The notes: a model not told the origin generated them from the letters alone. Counted from the stretch's first letter, positions 1-8,721 are shown. The stretch: 64,000 nt of DNA from Pseudonocardia humida (GCF_023898865.1 NZ_JAGSOV010000082.1:1-64000); one strand, 5' to 3'. Numbers and translations are program-made.

Positions 1-180
1 GGGCACTGCGGTGGGCACTGCGGTGGGCACTGCGGTGGGCACTGCGGTGGGCACTGCGGTGGGCACTGCGGTGGGCACTGCGGTGGGCACTGCGGTGGGC
101 ACTGCGGTGGGCACTGCGGTGGGCACTGCGGTGGGCACTGCGGTGGGCACTGCGGTGGGCACTGCGGTGGGCACTGCGGA
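1..180. repeat. 12-bp tandem repeat array, 15 copies
   Basis: Fifteen uninterrupted copies of the unit GGGCACTGCGGT run from the first base; only the last copy differs, at its final base. The array begins at the window edge, so its true length is unknown. Because 12 is a multiple of three, every reading frame stays open through it; read forward it can encode (GTAV)n, (GHCG)n or (ALRW)n, and read backward (TAVP)n. No spacers separate the units, so this is a minisatellite rather than a CRISPR array. It ends 72 bp before the carotenoid-type gene. Confidence 0.95.
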
Positions 181-252
181 CCCGGACACCTTCGGCGACG
201 CACCGCCACGCCCCGGCGAGCGCGTTCGCACCCGTACCACAAGGGTGGGGCC

Positions 253-1092
253 ATGGCGATGGCTTCCCGCACCGCGACCACCCCCGCACGCACCGTCCCC
301 GGGTGGGTCTGCTGGGCGCTGGTCGCGGCGGCCGTGCTGGTGCAGATCGTCTACCCGCTCACCACCGACCCGCTGCGCACCCGGGTGACGGTGGTCTCGG
401 TGGTCGTGTTCGCGGCGGCCTCGCTGGCCGACGTGGCCCGCAGGCACGGCGCGCGCGGCGTGCTCGTCCTGCTGGGGGTGGCCGGCGGGGGTGGGCTGGT
501 GGCCGAGGCCGTCGGGGTGGGCACCGGCTTCCCGTTCGGCGACTACGCCTACGCCGCGACCCTGGGCGCGCAGGTCCTCGGCGTGCCGGTGGTCGTGCCG
601 CTGGCCTGGGTGATGATGGCCTGGCCCGCGCTGGTCGTCGGGCGCGCGCTGGGGCGCGGGCCGGTGTCGGTGGTGGTGCTCGGCGGCGCCGCGCTGGCCG
701 CCTGGGACCTGTTCCTCGACCCGCAGATGGTCGACGCCGGGCACTGGAGCTGGACGCACCCGACCCCGGCCCTGCCGCTGGTGCCCGGGGTGCCGCTGAC
801 CAACTACGCCGGCTGGCTGCTGGTGGCGCTGCTGATGGTGGCGGCCCTGCACCGGGCCCTGGGCGCCGCGGTCGACCGGACCCCGTCGGGTCCGGCCGCC
901 GCGCTCTACCTGTGGACCTACGGCTCGTCGGTGCTGGCCCACCTGGTCTTCTTCGACCTGCCCGGCTCCGCGCTGGTCGGCGGGCTCGGGATGGGGCTGG
1001 TGGCGCTGCCGTTCGCCCGGGTCGTCGCGCGCCGGGTCAGCCGGCCCGCGAGCGCAGCCGGTCGCCCAGCTCGGTCCGGAAGAACTCGATGA
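253..1092 (+). CDS. Carotenoid biosynthesis membrane protein (CruF/DUF422-like)
   Basis: A 279-residue, very hydrophobic protein with about seven predicted membrane spans. Features typical of the carotenoid 1',2'-hydratase-like (CruF, DUF422) family are visible: the stretch GFPFGDYAYA near residues 90-100, WDLFLDPQMV near 155, and GHWSW followed by G(V)PLTNYAGW near 165-190. The family hydrates or otherwise modifies carotenoid ends in the membrane. The start is the ATG after AAGGGTGGGG; the same frame is open back through the tandem repeat, so a longer form cannot be excluded. The 3' end overlaps the convergent oxidoreductase gene by 56 bp. The rest of any carotenoid cluster would lie to the left of the window. 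Confidence 0.8.
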   Translation: MAMASRTATTPARTVPGWVCWALVAAAVLVQIVYPLTTDPLRTRVTVVSVVVFAAASLADVARRHGARGVLVLLGVAGGGGLVAEAVGVGTGFPFGDYAYAATLGAQVLGVPVVVPLAWVMMAWPALVVGRALGRGPVSVVVLGGAALAAWDLFLDPQMVDAGHWSWTHPTPALPLVPGVPLTNYAGWLLVALLMVAALHRALGAAVDRTPSGPAAALYLWTYGSSVLAHLVFFDLPGSALVGGLGMGLVALPFARVVARRVSRPASAAGRPARSGRTR

Positions 1093-1999
1093 AGCCGTCC
1101 GGGTCGGGCCCGGCGTTGAGCAGCGCGATCCGGTCGAAGCCCGCGTCGACGAACTGCCCGGCGACCTCGAGGTGGCGCTCGGGGTCGGGACCGCAGGCGA
1201 ACTGGCCCAGCACATCGTCCAGGCCCACGGTGGTGGTCGCGGCCTCGAAGTTGACCGGGTTGGGCAGCTCGCTCATCACCTTCCACCCGGTCAGCGCCCA
1301 GCGGGTCGTCTCGAGCACCGCCTGCGCGGCGGTCTTCTCCTCGGGCGCCCAGGCCAGCGGGGCCTCGGCGTAGCGGGGGCCGGAGCCGCCCGCGCCGCGG
1401 TAGGCCTCCACCAGGTCCGCGCGCGGCTCGGTGGCGAAGATCGCGTCGCCGAGCTCGGCGGCCATCCGCGCCGCCTCCGGACCGCCCGCGGCCACCGCGA
1501 TCAGCGGGAGCCGCTCGGGCAGGTCGAAGACCCGGGCGTCCTCCAGGCGCAGGTACCGCCCGTCGTAGTTCTGGTAGCCGCCCCGCCACAGCAGCGTGAT
1601 GATCTCCAGCGCCTCGCGCAGCATCGCCTGGCGCTCGTGCACCCCGGGGAAGCCCTTCCCGACGACGTGCTCGTTGAGCCGCTCCCCCGACCCGATGCCC
1701 AGGGTGAAGCGGCCGTCGGAGACCAGCGCCAGCGTGGCCGCGGCCTGCGCGATGATCGCCGGGTGGTAGCGCACCGTCGGGCAGGTCACCCCGGTGGCCA
1801 GCTCGATGCGCTCGGTCTTCGCGGCGATGGCGCCCAGCACCGTCCAGGCGAAGGGCGAGTGGCCCTGGACGTCGAGCCAGGGGTGGTAGTGGTCGCTGAT
1901 CTCGACGAAGTCGAAGCCCGCCCGCTCGGCCAGCACGGCCTGGCGGATGAGCTCCTGGGGCCCGAACGCCTCGGCGGCGAGCTTGTACCCGATCTGCAT
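1037..1999 (-). CDS. LLM-class F420-dependent oxidoreductase (TIGR03557-like)
   Basis: This 320-residue protein has the luciferase-like TIM barrel of the F420-dependent glucose-6-phosphate dehydrogenase relatives. Visible landmarks are ISDHYHPW near residue 38, ATGVTCPTVRYHPA near 70 and LGIGSGERLNEH near 100, positions that in the family line the F420 pocket. The substrate cannot be read from the sequence. The start ATG begins MQIGYK and matches the usual N-terminus. A paralogue with the same motifs lies at 57872-58825. The gene follows the YihY gene in the same direction after 68 bp. Confidence 0.85.
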   Translation of the reverse strand: MQIGYKLAAEAFGPQELIRQAVLAERAGFDFVEISDHYHPWLDVQGHSPFAWTVLGAIAAKTERIELATGVTCPTVRYHPAIIAQAAATLALVSDGRFTLGIGSGERLNEHVVGKGFPGVHERQAMLREALEIITLLWRGGYQNYDGRYLRLEDARVFDLPERLPLIAVAAGGPEAARMAAELGDAIFATEPRADLVEAYRGAGGSGPRYAEAPLAWAPEEKTAAQAVLETTRWALTGWKVMSELPNPVNFEAATTTVGLDDVLGQFACGPDPERHLEVAGQFVDAGFDRIALLNAGPDPDGFIEFFRTELGDRLRSRAG

Positions 2000-2067
2000 G
2001 CGCTGTCGGTCCTCCCAGACGGTGGATCTGCGCGTGCGGGCTTCCCGCGGGGCGGGCGGGCAAACGG

Positions 2068-2913
2068 TCAGCCGCGCGAGCCGATCTGGTCGTCGAGCAC
2101 CAGGGCCAGCCGGTAGCCGACCAGCACGATCAGGTGCAGCAGGTAGAGCCAGAGCACGAGCGCGGTGACCGCGCCGAACACCGGCAGCCCGCCGAAGGGC
2201 AGCGACCACTCGACGGGGATGGCCAGGAACAGCAGGAAGCCCTGCAGGAACCCCGACATCACCGAGCCGGTGCCGAACCCGGCCAGCAGCAGCGCGCGCG
2301 TGCCGGTCCGGCCCGGCGCCACGAACCGGTAGACCAGCACCAGCGCCACCGAGACCAGCACGAACACCACGTGGAACGCGATCACCACCCCGAGCACGAG
2401 CGACCCGCCGCCCGCGTCGTAGAGCGGGGCCACCAGCGGGGCCCCGGCCAGCAGCGCCAGCACCAGACCGGGCCCCACCGCGATCAGCGGGAGCAGGCCC
2501 AGCCGGCCGCGCCACCCGGTGAACCGGTCGCCCTCCACCGGTGAGAGCTGGCCGAAGGCCCGGCGCAGGCCCTCGCCGTAGAGGCTGGCCGGGAACACCG
2601 CCACCAGCGCCTGCACCCACGTCATCCCGACCGCGGTGGTGGCCAGGGTGTGCAGAGCGGTCGGCGTGCCGTGCCCGGGCGGCAGTCCGGTGACCGCGAT
2701 GTCGACCCTGGCGACCACCACGTCCGGGCCGACCAGCAGCGCGGCCAGCCACAGGGACACCATGGTCGCCGGGACCAGCCCGATCAGCCCGAAGAACGTC
2801 GCCCCCGCGGCCCACAGGGCGAAGTCGCTGCCGGGGAACGACCGGCCCAGGCCGGTCACGACGGTGCGCGCCACCCGGCGCGCGCCCGCCCGCGGCGGGT
2901 CCTCGGTCTGCAC
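2068..2913 (-). CDS. YihY/virulence factor BrkB-family membrane protein
   Basis: An integral membrane protein of about 281 residues with five or six hydrophobic spans. It has the YihY pattern: an early ALWAAGATFFGLIGLVPA span, a periplasmic-type middle containing PASLYGEGLRRAF, and closing spans with VTALVLWLYLLHLIVL. The family has been linked to envelope processes but has no settled function. I chose the GTG at 2913 because residues upstream look like low-complexity leader; the frame is open to an ATG at 3024, which would add 37 residues and nearly abut the divergent phosphatase leader. Confidence 0.75.
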   Translation of the reverse strand: MQTEDPPRAGARRVARTVVTGLGRSFPGSDFALWAAGATFFGLIGLVPATMVSLWLAALLVGPDVVVARVDIAVTGLPPGHGTPTALHTLATTAVGMTWVQALVAVFPASLYGEGLRRAFGQLSPVEGDRFTGWRGRLGLLPLIAVGPGLVLALLAGAPLVAPLYDAGGGSLVLGVVIAFHVVFVLVSVALVLVYRFVAPGRTGTRALLLAGFGTGSVMSGFLQGFLLFLAIPVEWSLPFGGLPVFGAVTALVLWLYLLHLIVLVGYRLALVLDDQIGSRG

Positions 2914-3053
2914 ACCCAGCAGTGTCCGGCATCCGGTCCGGGCCGTCGCCGCCGCGGTCGCCGGGGGTGCCGTGGACCCGGCGGGCATCCGGCGGTTCAC
3001 TGTCGGGCGACGAGCCCGCACCATGGGGTCCCGCCGCCCCGCCGAGGAGATCC

Positions 3054-4325
3054 ATGCCGAGCCGCCTGCCCGTCCGCCTGCTCACCGCCGCCGTCGGCGT
3101 CACCTCCGCGGCGGCCGTGGTCGTGGCCGTGACGGCGACGGCGGGCCGGCCGGCTCCGGCGGCGGTCGCCACCGGCCCGGCGCGCAGCGTCATCTTCATC
3201 ACCGGCGACGGCATGGGCGAGGCGCACCGGGCCGCGGGCCGGCTGCACCTGGTCGGGCCGGAGGGGCAGCTGCAGATGGACCAGCTCCCCCACAGCGGCT
3301 CGCTGACCACCGACCCGCGCGACCCGGGCAGCGTCATCACCGACTCCGCGGCGGGCGCGTCGGCGTGGGCGACGGGCCAGAAGACCTACAACGGCGCGAT
3401 CTCGGTCGACGTCGAGGGCAACGCGCTGCCCACGATCGGCCAGCAGGCCAAGGCCGCGGGCAAGGCCACCGGCCTGGTCACGACGGCGCAGGTCACCGAC
3501 GCCACCCCGGCCGCCTTCTTCGCCAGCACCACCGACCGCGCCCTGCAGGACCAGATCGCCCGCCAGTACCTGGAGGTCAGCGAGCCCGACGTGATCCTGG
3601 GCGGCGGCGAGGACTGGTGGCTGCCCGCGGGCAGCCCCGGCGCGTACCCCGACAACCCGCCGGAGGACCCGGACGAGGCCAGCCAGGGCGAGGAGGGCGA
3701 CCTGGTCGCCGCGGCGCAGGCGGCCGGGTACGCCTACGTCAGCACCGCCGAGGAGCTCGACGCGGCCAGCGGTCCGAAGCTGCTGGGGCTGTTCGCCAAC
3801 CAGGAGCAGTTCCAGCAAGAGCCCGAGGGGCAGGGCGACGTCTACTCCCCCGTCGTCGGCCTGGCCACGATGACCGAGAAGGCCCTCGACACCCTCGACG
3901 CCGCCCCCGACGGCTTCTTCCTGCTGGTCGAGGAGGAGGCCGTGGACGAGTTCGCGCACGCCAACAACGGCGAGAAGATGCTGCTGGCCATGCGGGAGCT
4001 GGACGCGGCCGTCGCGGTGGCCCGCGCGTACGTCGCCGAGCACCCCGACACGCTGCTCGTCGTCACCGGCGACCACGAGACCGGCGGACTCGCGGTCGAG
4101 GACGGCACCGACACCGAGGACGAGTCCGGCGACGGCGACTCCGCCGAGGACGGGCCGTTCCCGGCCGCGGGCAGCGGGCTGCCCTTCACCATGGACTGGA
4201 CCACCGGCCAGCACACCGGCGGCGCGGTGCCGGTGACCGCCGACGGCCCGGGCGCCGAGCGCTTCTCCGGCCAGCACCCCAACACCCACGTGCACGAGGT
4301 TCTGAGCACCGCGTTGGGGCTCTGA
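3054..4325 (+). CDS. Secreted alkaline phosphatase
   Basis: A 423-residue phosphomonoesterase of the alkaline phosphatase superfamily. The N-terminus is a signal peptide: basic MPSRLPVRL, a hydrophobic core, then an Ala-rich end. Metal and catalytic motifs are present: FITGDGMG near residue 45, TDSAAGASAWATG near 96 (nucleophilic Ser), an EEEAVDEFAH metal site near 295, GDHETGG near 340 and a late QHTGG. A strong GAGGAGA ribosome site precedes the ATG. It should act outside the cell, releasing phosphate from organic esters. An acidic Asp/Glu stretch follows GDHETGG (near residues 348-368). It converges with the next gene. Confidence 0.9.
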   Translation: MPSRLPVRLLTAAVGVTSAAAVVVAVTATAGRPAPAAVATGPARSVIFITGDGMGEAHRAAGRLHLVGPEGQLQMDQLPHSGSLTTDPRDPGSVITDSAAGASAWATGQKTYNGAISVDVEGNALPTIGQQAKAAGKATGLVTTAQVTDATPAAFFASTTDRALQDQIARQYLEVSEPDVILGGGEDWWLPAGSPGAYPDNPPEDPDEASQGEEGDLVAAAQAAGYAYVSTAEELDAASGPKLLGLFANQEQFQQEPEGQGDVYSPVVGLATMTEKALDTLDAAPDGFFLLVEEEAVDEFAHANNGEKMLLAMRELDAAVAVARAYVAEHPDTLLVVTGDHETGGLAVEDGTDTEDESGDGDSAEDGPFPAAGSGLPFTMDWTTGQHTGGAVPVTADGPGAERFSGQHPNTHVHEVLSTALGL

Positions 4326-4432
4326 CCGAACGGACGGCGATCAGCCCGGGGGCACCACGGACTCCGCGAGAACCCCTCCACGACCTCCTGCTGGAGCTGA
4401 GGTCGCCCGCGGTAGCGCCCTCGTCCGGGGTG

Positions 4433-5290
4433 TCAGCCGGTCACCGCGCGCAGGGCGCCGGGCCGGCGGCCGTTGAGACGGTCGAGTCCGGCGGAGGTGG
4501 CGTCGTCGGCGGGCAGATGGACGACGAGCCGCTGGGCATCGGCCTCGGGTAGCTCGAGGATCTCGTAGGCCAGGCGCAGCTCCCCCACCTCGGGATGGGC
4601 CAGGCGCTCCACGCCGGTGCGCTCCGGCAGGCTCGGCGGGGCCGCCAGCCGGTCGGTGAACGCGGCGCCGACGGTGATGGTCAGCTCATCGACCAGTTCG
4701 GCAACCAGCCAGTCGGAGCGGAAGGACTCGAGCCTGAGGATGGCGACCTGCTGGTCGGCGACGCGGTCCCAGTCGGGGTAGGCGGTCCGGGCGCGGGGGT
4801 CGGTGAGCACGAACCGGGCCAGGTTGGGCGGCTGGGTGTCGAGCAGGCCGATCGGGCCGGTCAGCCGCGCGTACCCGGCGGTGAAGGCGACAACGTCGCC
4901 CAGGCGGTTGAGGACGAACGCCGGCGCGGGCTCGAGCCGGTCGAGGAGCGCCTGCACGCCGGGGCGGACCGAGCGGGTGGGTCCTGTCGCCGACGGACAC
5001 AGGAGCGGGTCGTGACCGCCGTCGGCGATCTTGGCGCAGAGGCGGAGCTGAGCGCGGTCCTCGACGGTCAGGCGGAGCGCGTCGGCGAGCGCCGCGAGTA
5101 TCTGGGCGGAGGGGTGGCGGTCGCGCCCCTGCTCGAGCCGGACCAGGTAGTCCACGCTGATCCCGGCGAGGGTGGCCAGCTCCGCCCGGCGCAGCCCGGG
5201 CGTACGGCGGCGGCCCCCGGCCGGGAGCCCGACGTCGGCGGGGGCGACAGCCCAACGCCGAGCGCGCAGGAACGCGCCCAGCTCGTTCAT
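4433..5290 (-). CDS. XRE-family regulator with MmyB-like ligand-binding domain
   Basis: A 285-residue transcription factor. The N-terminal third is a helix-turn-helix with RRAELATLAGISVDYLVRLEQG, and the rest matches the MmyB-like PAS-type sensor domain (PAFVLNRLGDVVAFTAGYARL, then DPRARTAYPDWD). Such regulators often control a divergent redox gene. Here the F420-type PPOX gene starts 131 bp away on the other strand, and the intergenic stretch carries short inverted repeats but no clear long operator. The ATG at 5290 begins MNELGAFLRARR, the normal start of this family. Confidence 0.85.
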   Translation of the reverse strand: MNELGAFLRARRWAVAPADVGLPAGGRRRTPGLRRAELATLAGISVDYLVRLEQGRDRHPSAQILAALADALRLTVEDRAQLRLCAKIADGGHDPLLCPSATGPTRSVRPGVQALLDRLEPAPAFVLNRLGDVVAFTAGYARLTGPIGLLDTQPPNLARFVLTDPRARTAYPDWDRVADQQVAILRLESFRSDWLVAELVDELTITVGAAFTDRLAAPPSLPERTGVERLAHPEVGELRLAYEILELPEADAQRLVVHLPADDATSAGLDRLNGRRPGALRAVTG

Positions 5291-5420
5291 GGCTCGACTG
5301 TAGTGGCGCTGCTGGTGGTGATGGTGGCCCTGTCGGGGCCAGCCTCGAGGCGGCCTTCCTGTCCCGGGCCGGACCTCGCATCGTGGGGTCCGTCGGCGGA
5401 GAACGGCACCGGGGAGACTG

Positions 5421-5864
5421 ATGGGCACCTTCACCCACGCCGAGAACGAGTACCTGACCATGGGGCTGCTCGGGCGCTTTGCCACCGTCGGCCCCGACGG
5501 CCGACCGCACGTCACCCCGCTGGCGGTGTTCCTCGACCGGCAGGACCAGGTGCTCGTGATCGGCGGGCACGCCGGGAGCGGCATGGCCGCGAGCAAGAAG
5601 TTCCGCGACGCGCGACGGCACCCCGACGTGGCGGTCGTCGTCGACGACGTCGCGTCCGTCGATCCCTGGACGCCGCGCTACATGGAGATCCGCGGGCACG
5701 CGGAGACCCACCTGGAGGGCGGCGAGGAGGTCGGCGAGCGCCTCGGTGCCCCGTTCCCGTTCGATCCGGCGTGGATCCGCGTCCGCCCGCGCCGGGTCCT
5801 GGCCCTCGGCATCGAGACCGCGTACGAGTTCGCCGCGCGTGACGTGCCGCGGACGAGAGGGTGA
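5421..5864 (+). CDS. PPOX-class F420-dependent oxidoreductase
   Basis: A 147-residue split-barrel flavin/F420 protein. The sequence FATVGPDGRPHVTPLAVF near residues 19-36 and the SKKFRDARRHPDVAVVVDD segment are typical of actinobacterial PPOX enzymes that bind F420 or FMN and reduce small molecules; the substrate is unknown. It starts after a CGGGGAGACTG ribosome site and lies divergent to the MmyB-like regulator, which probably controls it. Eight bases separate its stop from the start of the decayed FMN-reductase gene, so the two were likely one operon. Confidence 0.8.
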   Translation: MGTFTHAENEYLTMGLLGRFATVGPDGRPHVTPLAVFLDRQDQVLVIGGHAGSGMAASKKFRDARRHPDVAVVVDDVASVDPWTPRYMEIRGHAETHLEGGEEVGERLGAPFPFDPAWIRVRPRRVLALGIETAYEFAARDVPRTRG

Positions 5865-5871
5865 TCATCGA

Positions 5872-6194
5872 ATGACCCGGATCGCGATCATTCCCGGCAG
5901 CACCCGCCCGGACGCCGCGGGGAGACCGTCACCCGGTGGGTCGCGAGGTCGCCGGCCGGCGCCCCGCCGTTGCTGGACGAGCCCGCGCCCGTGGCCATCG
6001 GCCGGTACCACCGCGCGCACACCAAGCGGTGGGCGGCGACGATCGAGAGGTTCGACGGGTTCGTGTTCGTCACCCCGGACGGCTCCGTCCCGGCCGCGCT
6101 GAAGAACGCCATCGATCACCTGTACGCCGAACGGAACCACAAGGCAGCCGGGTTCGTCGGCTACGGCTACCCCGACCAGGAGGACCCGGGATGA
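5872..6194 (+). pseudogene. Degraded NADPH-dependent FMN reductase
   Basis: The reading frame begins well (MTRIAIIPGSTRP, the flavodoxin-fold start of NADPH-dependent FMN reductases) but loses homology after about 17 codons. Homology resumes in another frame as LDEPAPVAIGRYHRAHTKRW, then DGFVFVTPDGS, ALKNAIDHLYAE and KAAGFVGYG, and stops there. The family is usually about 180 residues; this copy has a frameshift, an apparent internal deletion, and no C-terminal third. The final stop overlaps the ATG of the DsbA-like gene, so a deletion has probably joined the two. I read it as non-functional. Confidence 0.75.
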
Positions 6195-6814
6195 AGGTGG
6201 ACGTGTACGACGACATCGCGTGCCCGTGGTGCCGCCTCGGCACGCACCAGTTCCACCGCGCGGTTGCTGCGGCCGGTGCGGAACCGGACGTCGAACTCGT
6301 CCACCGTCCGTACCAGCTCGTTCCCGACGCACCCGAGGAGCCCCGGCCGCTGATGGACACGGTGGTCGAGATGTTCGGCCCGGAACAAGCTGCGGCGATG
6401 CTCGCGGAGATGACACGGATCGGTGCCGATGAAGGGATCGAGTACCGGTTCGACCGCGCGATCGCGGTCAACACCCTGACCGCGCACCGGCTGCGGTGGT
6501 TCGCGCTGCACGAGCACGGGGCCAGGGCGCAGGCCGCGCTGGCGACCGCCCTCTTCGACGCGTACTTCCGCGACGGCGTGAACGTCGCCGACCACACCCG
6601 GCTCACCGAACTGGCCGAGCGAGTCGGCCTGGACAGCGGCCGGGTGCGGGACTTCCTCGCCTCCGATGAGGGGACCGCCGAGGTGCGTGAGCAAGTGGCC
6701 GCAGCACGGCGGGAGGGCGTCGCCACCGTGCCGAGGTTCGTCTTCGGGAACGGCGAGCTGATCGTCGGCGTGACCAGCACCGAGGCGCTCGGTGACGCGC
6801 TCCGGAAGGCGTAG
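6191..6814 (+). CDS. DsbA-family (FrnE-like) thiol oxidoreductase
   Basis: A 207-residue cytosolic thioredoxin-fold protein. The active-site motif CPWC is at residues 11-14 (DIACPWCRLG), an inserted helical domain follows (NTLTAHRLRWFA), and the cis-proline region appears as GVATVPRFVF near residue 180. The family, first named for polyketide-associated FrnE, catalyses disulfide exchange or isomerisation. There is no signal peptide. Its ATG overlaps the stop of the decayed FMN-reductase frame (ATGA), so translation may now depend on it. Confidence 0.9.
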   Translation: MKVDVYDDIACPWCRLGTHQFHRAVAAAGAEPDVELVHRPYQLVPDAPEEPRPLMDTVVEMFGPEQAAAMLAEMTRIGADEGIEYRFDRAIAVNTLTAHRLRWFALHEHGARAQAALATALFDAYFRDGVNVADHTRLTELAERVGLDSGRVRDFLASDEGTAEVREQVAAARREGVATVPRFVFGNGELIVGVTSTEALGDALRKA

Positions 6815-6931
6815 CAACGCTCACGCTGAGCGGCGTCGGTCGGGGCTCGGCCGCCTGGGACCGGGGCAGCGGCCCGTCCGGCTACGGCGCTACCTGGCCG
6901 GGCGGTCCCGGCCGCTGTTCCTCGGCCACGC
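6815..6931. other. Short convergent intergenic region
   Basis: These 117 bp lie between two convergent genes. The sequence is GC-rich with small self-complementary runs, for example around 6894-6913, but I see no strong terminator hairpin or coding potential. Confidence 0.4.
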
Positions 6932-8092
6932 TCACACCCCCCACAGGTCCCGCAGCGCCGCGCGCCGCTGCGCCCGGTCCCGGCCGCGCAGGTCGGCGAT
7001 CCCGTCGTCGGTGACGACCACGTCGACGTCGTGGGACGCGGTCGTCACCGGGCCGGACAGCCGCTCGACCAGGGTCGCTCCGCTGCGGTGGCGGGCGGCG
7101 AGCGCCACGACGCTGAGCCCGTCGCGGCTGCGCGCGCCCGCCGCCGCGAAGTCGGGGTGCCCGCCGATCATGCCGGTGGCCCGGCCCCCGAGCCCCTCGA
7201 CGTTCACCTGGCCGTCGTGGTCGATCTCCAGGGCGGTGTTCAGCGCGATGAGCGGGGGCAGGTCGGGGTGGGAGAGCCGGCCGATGTCGTGCACCACCTC
7301 GACCGGGTGCAGCAGCCGGCGCCCGTGCGCCCACGCGTAGAGGCGCGGGGTGCCCACCAGGTAGGCGGCGACCGGCTCGTCGAGCAGCAGGCCGCGCGCG
7401 TCCAGGTCGACGACGGGGTCGGGGAGCATGCCGGAGTCCATCCGCACCGGGACCTCCAGTGCCGCGACCATGGCCGCGGCCAGCCGCCCCGGCCCGACCT
7501 GCACCCGCGCGCCGTGCGGCACGAGGGTGGCCACGTGCGCCGCGATGGCCTCGTCGGCCGGGGTGGGCGGCGGGGTGTCGAGCACGGCGGGCGCCCCGGC
7601 CGGTCCGTCGACCTCGGCGACGACGGTGAGCGCCGCCTCCGGCAGCGCCGGGCCGGCGTCGGCCAGCGGTGCCGCCGCCGACACCACCGCCGCCACCGGG
7701 ACCCCGGCCTCGACCAGCCCCCGCATCCACGCCACCTCGGCGCCCAGGTGCAGCCCGTCGGGGCCGCGCACCACGGTGGCCAGCAGCAGGTCGGGGCGCA
7801 GCGGACCGGCCAGCACCGCGGGCGCCGCCGAGAGCCGGCACGGGATCCGTCGCACGGTGCCCGCCTCGATCCCGGCCCGCAGCCCCGCCCCGCCGAGCAC
7901 GGTGGCGACGTCGGCGAAGGCGCTCAGGTCGAGCTCCGGTTCGGGCCGGGGCAGCCAGCCCAGCAGCAGCGACACGTCGCCGCGGCGGCGGGCCGCCTCG
8001 ACCAGCCCGGGGAACAGCGCCCGCGGCGCCCCGCACCCGTCGCCCACGGCGACCCGCATCCCGGGACGCACCAGGTCCCCCAGCTCACCCAC
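6932..8092 (-). CDS. Acetyl-CoA hydrolase/CoA-transferase family protein
   Basis: A 386-residue protein of the acetyl-CoA hydrolase / 4-hydroxybutyrate CoA-transferase family, somewhat shorter than typical members. The C-terminal half carries the conserved pattern NTALEIDHDGQVNVEGLG, then GGHPDFAAAGARS and VDVVVTDDGIADLRG. These enzymes move CoA between acids through a glutamyl-CoA intermediate; VEGLGG near residue 290 lies in the expected region, but I cannot name the substrate. The GTG at 8092 gives MGELGDLVRPGMRVAVGDG. It is divergent from the MarR gene, 126 bp away. Confidence 0.75.
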   Translation of the reverse strand: MGELGDLVRPGMRVAVGDGCGAPRALFPGLVEAARRRGDVSLLLGWLPRPEPELDLSAFADVATVLGGAGLRAGIEAGTVRRIPCRLSAAPAVLAGPLRPDLLLATVVRGPDGLHLGAEVAWMRGLVEAGVPVAAVVSAAAPLADAGPALPEAALTVVAEVDGPAGAPAVLDTPPPTPADEAIAAHVATLVPHGARVQVGPGRLAAAMVAALEVPVRMDSGMLPDPVVDLDARGLLLDEPVAAYLVGTPRLYAWAHGRRLLHPVEVVHDIGRLSHPDLPPLIALNTALEIDHDGQVNVEGLGGRATGMIGGHPDFAAAGARSRDGLSVVALAARHRSGATLVERLSGPVTTASHDVDVVVTDDGIADLRGRDRAQRRAALRDLWGV

Positions 8093-8218
8093 CCCCCGAC
8101 CCTACGATCGCGGTGCGGTCCGGCCGACCCGCACGCCCGGGATGGGGTGGACGTCCCATTCGCGGAGCAACCTAGGATCGCCGTTGACCCCGCGTGGGAC
8201 GCGAAGGGAGCCGCCGAC

Positions 8219-8656
8219 GTGTCGCACGAGGACGTGCTGCCCGCCCTGGAGGAGGAGCTGGCCGCGCTCTGGCGCCACGGGCGGGTCTCCGCGCGCGACG
8301 CGGCCCGCCAGGTGCACCCCCGCCTCGACCCGACCGCCTACCCGATGGTCGCGGTGCTGGGCCAGGCCGGGCCGATGCGGATCTCCGAGCTGGGCGCCGC
8401 GCTGTTCCTGGACAAGTCGACGATCAGCCGGCAGATCGACGCCGCGGTCCGGCTCGGCCTGGTCGAGCGGACCGTCGACCCCACCGACGCGCGGGCCCGG
8501 CTGGTCGGGCTGACCGAGAGCGGCCGCGAACGCCACCACGCCGCCAGGGAGCGTCGCCGCGGCGAGTGGCAGCGGGCCCTGCAGAGCTGGGAGCGCGCGG
8601 ACATCGTCGCCCTCACGGCGCTGCTGGCCAAGCTCAACGACGCCGGTGTCGGCTGA
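8219..8656 (+). CDS. MarR-family transcriptional regulator
   Basis: A 145-residue winged-helix repressor. The DNA-reading helix region MRISELGAALFLDKSTISRQID (residues 58-79) and the wing ERTVDPTDARARLVGLTESG are plain. It starts at GTG (VSHEDVLPALEEELAAL) after a GAAGGGAG ribosome site. It lies directly upstream of a drug-efflux gene, and palindromes in the gap suggest it represses that transporter; MarR proteins usually release DNA on binding small aromatic ligands. Confidence 0.85.
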   Translation: MSHEDVLPALEEELAALWRHGRVSARDAARQVHPRLDPTAYPMVAVLGQAGPMRISELGAALFLDKSTISRQIDAAVRLGLVERTVDPTDARARLVGLTESGRERHHAARERRRGEWQRALQSWERADIVALTALLAKLNDAGVG

Positions 8657-8676
8657 GCCACACCGCCCTCTCGTTA

Positions 8677-8721
8677 GTTGCTACAAGCAACCAATCCGGC
8701 ATATGGTTGAGACTCTCAACC
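8677..8721 (+). promoter_or_regulatory. Two palindromes upstream of the efflux gene
   Basis: GTTGC-TACAA-GCAAC lies at 8677-8691 and GGTTGAG-ACT-CTCAACC at 8705-8721, in the 138-bp gap between the MarR gene and the transporter. Both contain the half-site GTTG/CAAC, and their centres are about 29 bp apart. They are good candidates for MarR operators covering the efflux-gene promoter. Confidence 0.6.

Noticed and set aside
1..180. CRISPR array
   Set aside because: Units of 12 bp are contiguous, with no spacers and no cas genes nearby.
2000..3340. Fusion of the luciferase-like enzyme with upstream sequence
   Set aside because: The frame is open upstream of 1999 by high GC only; the translation there is the shadow of the YihY and phosphatase genes.
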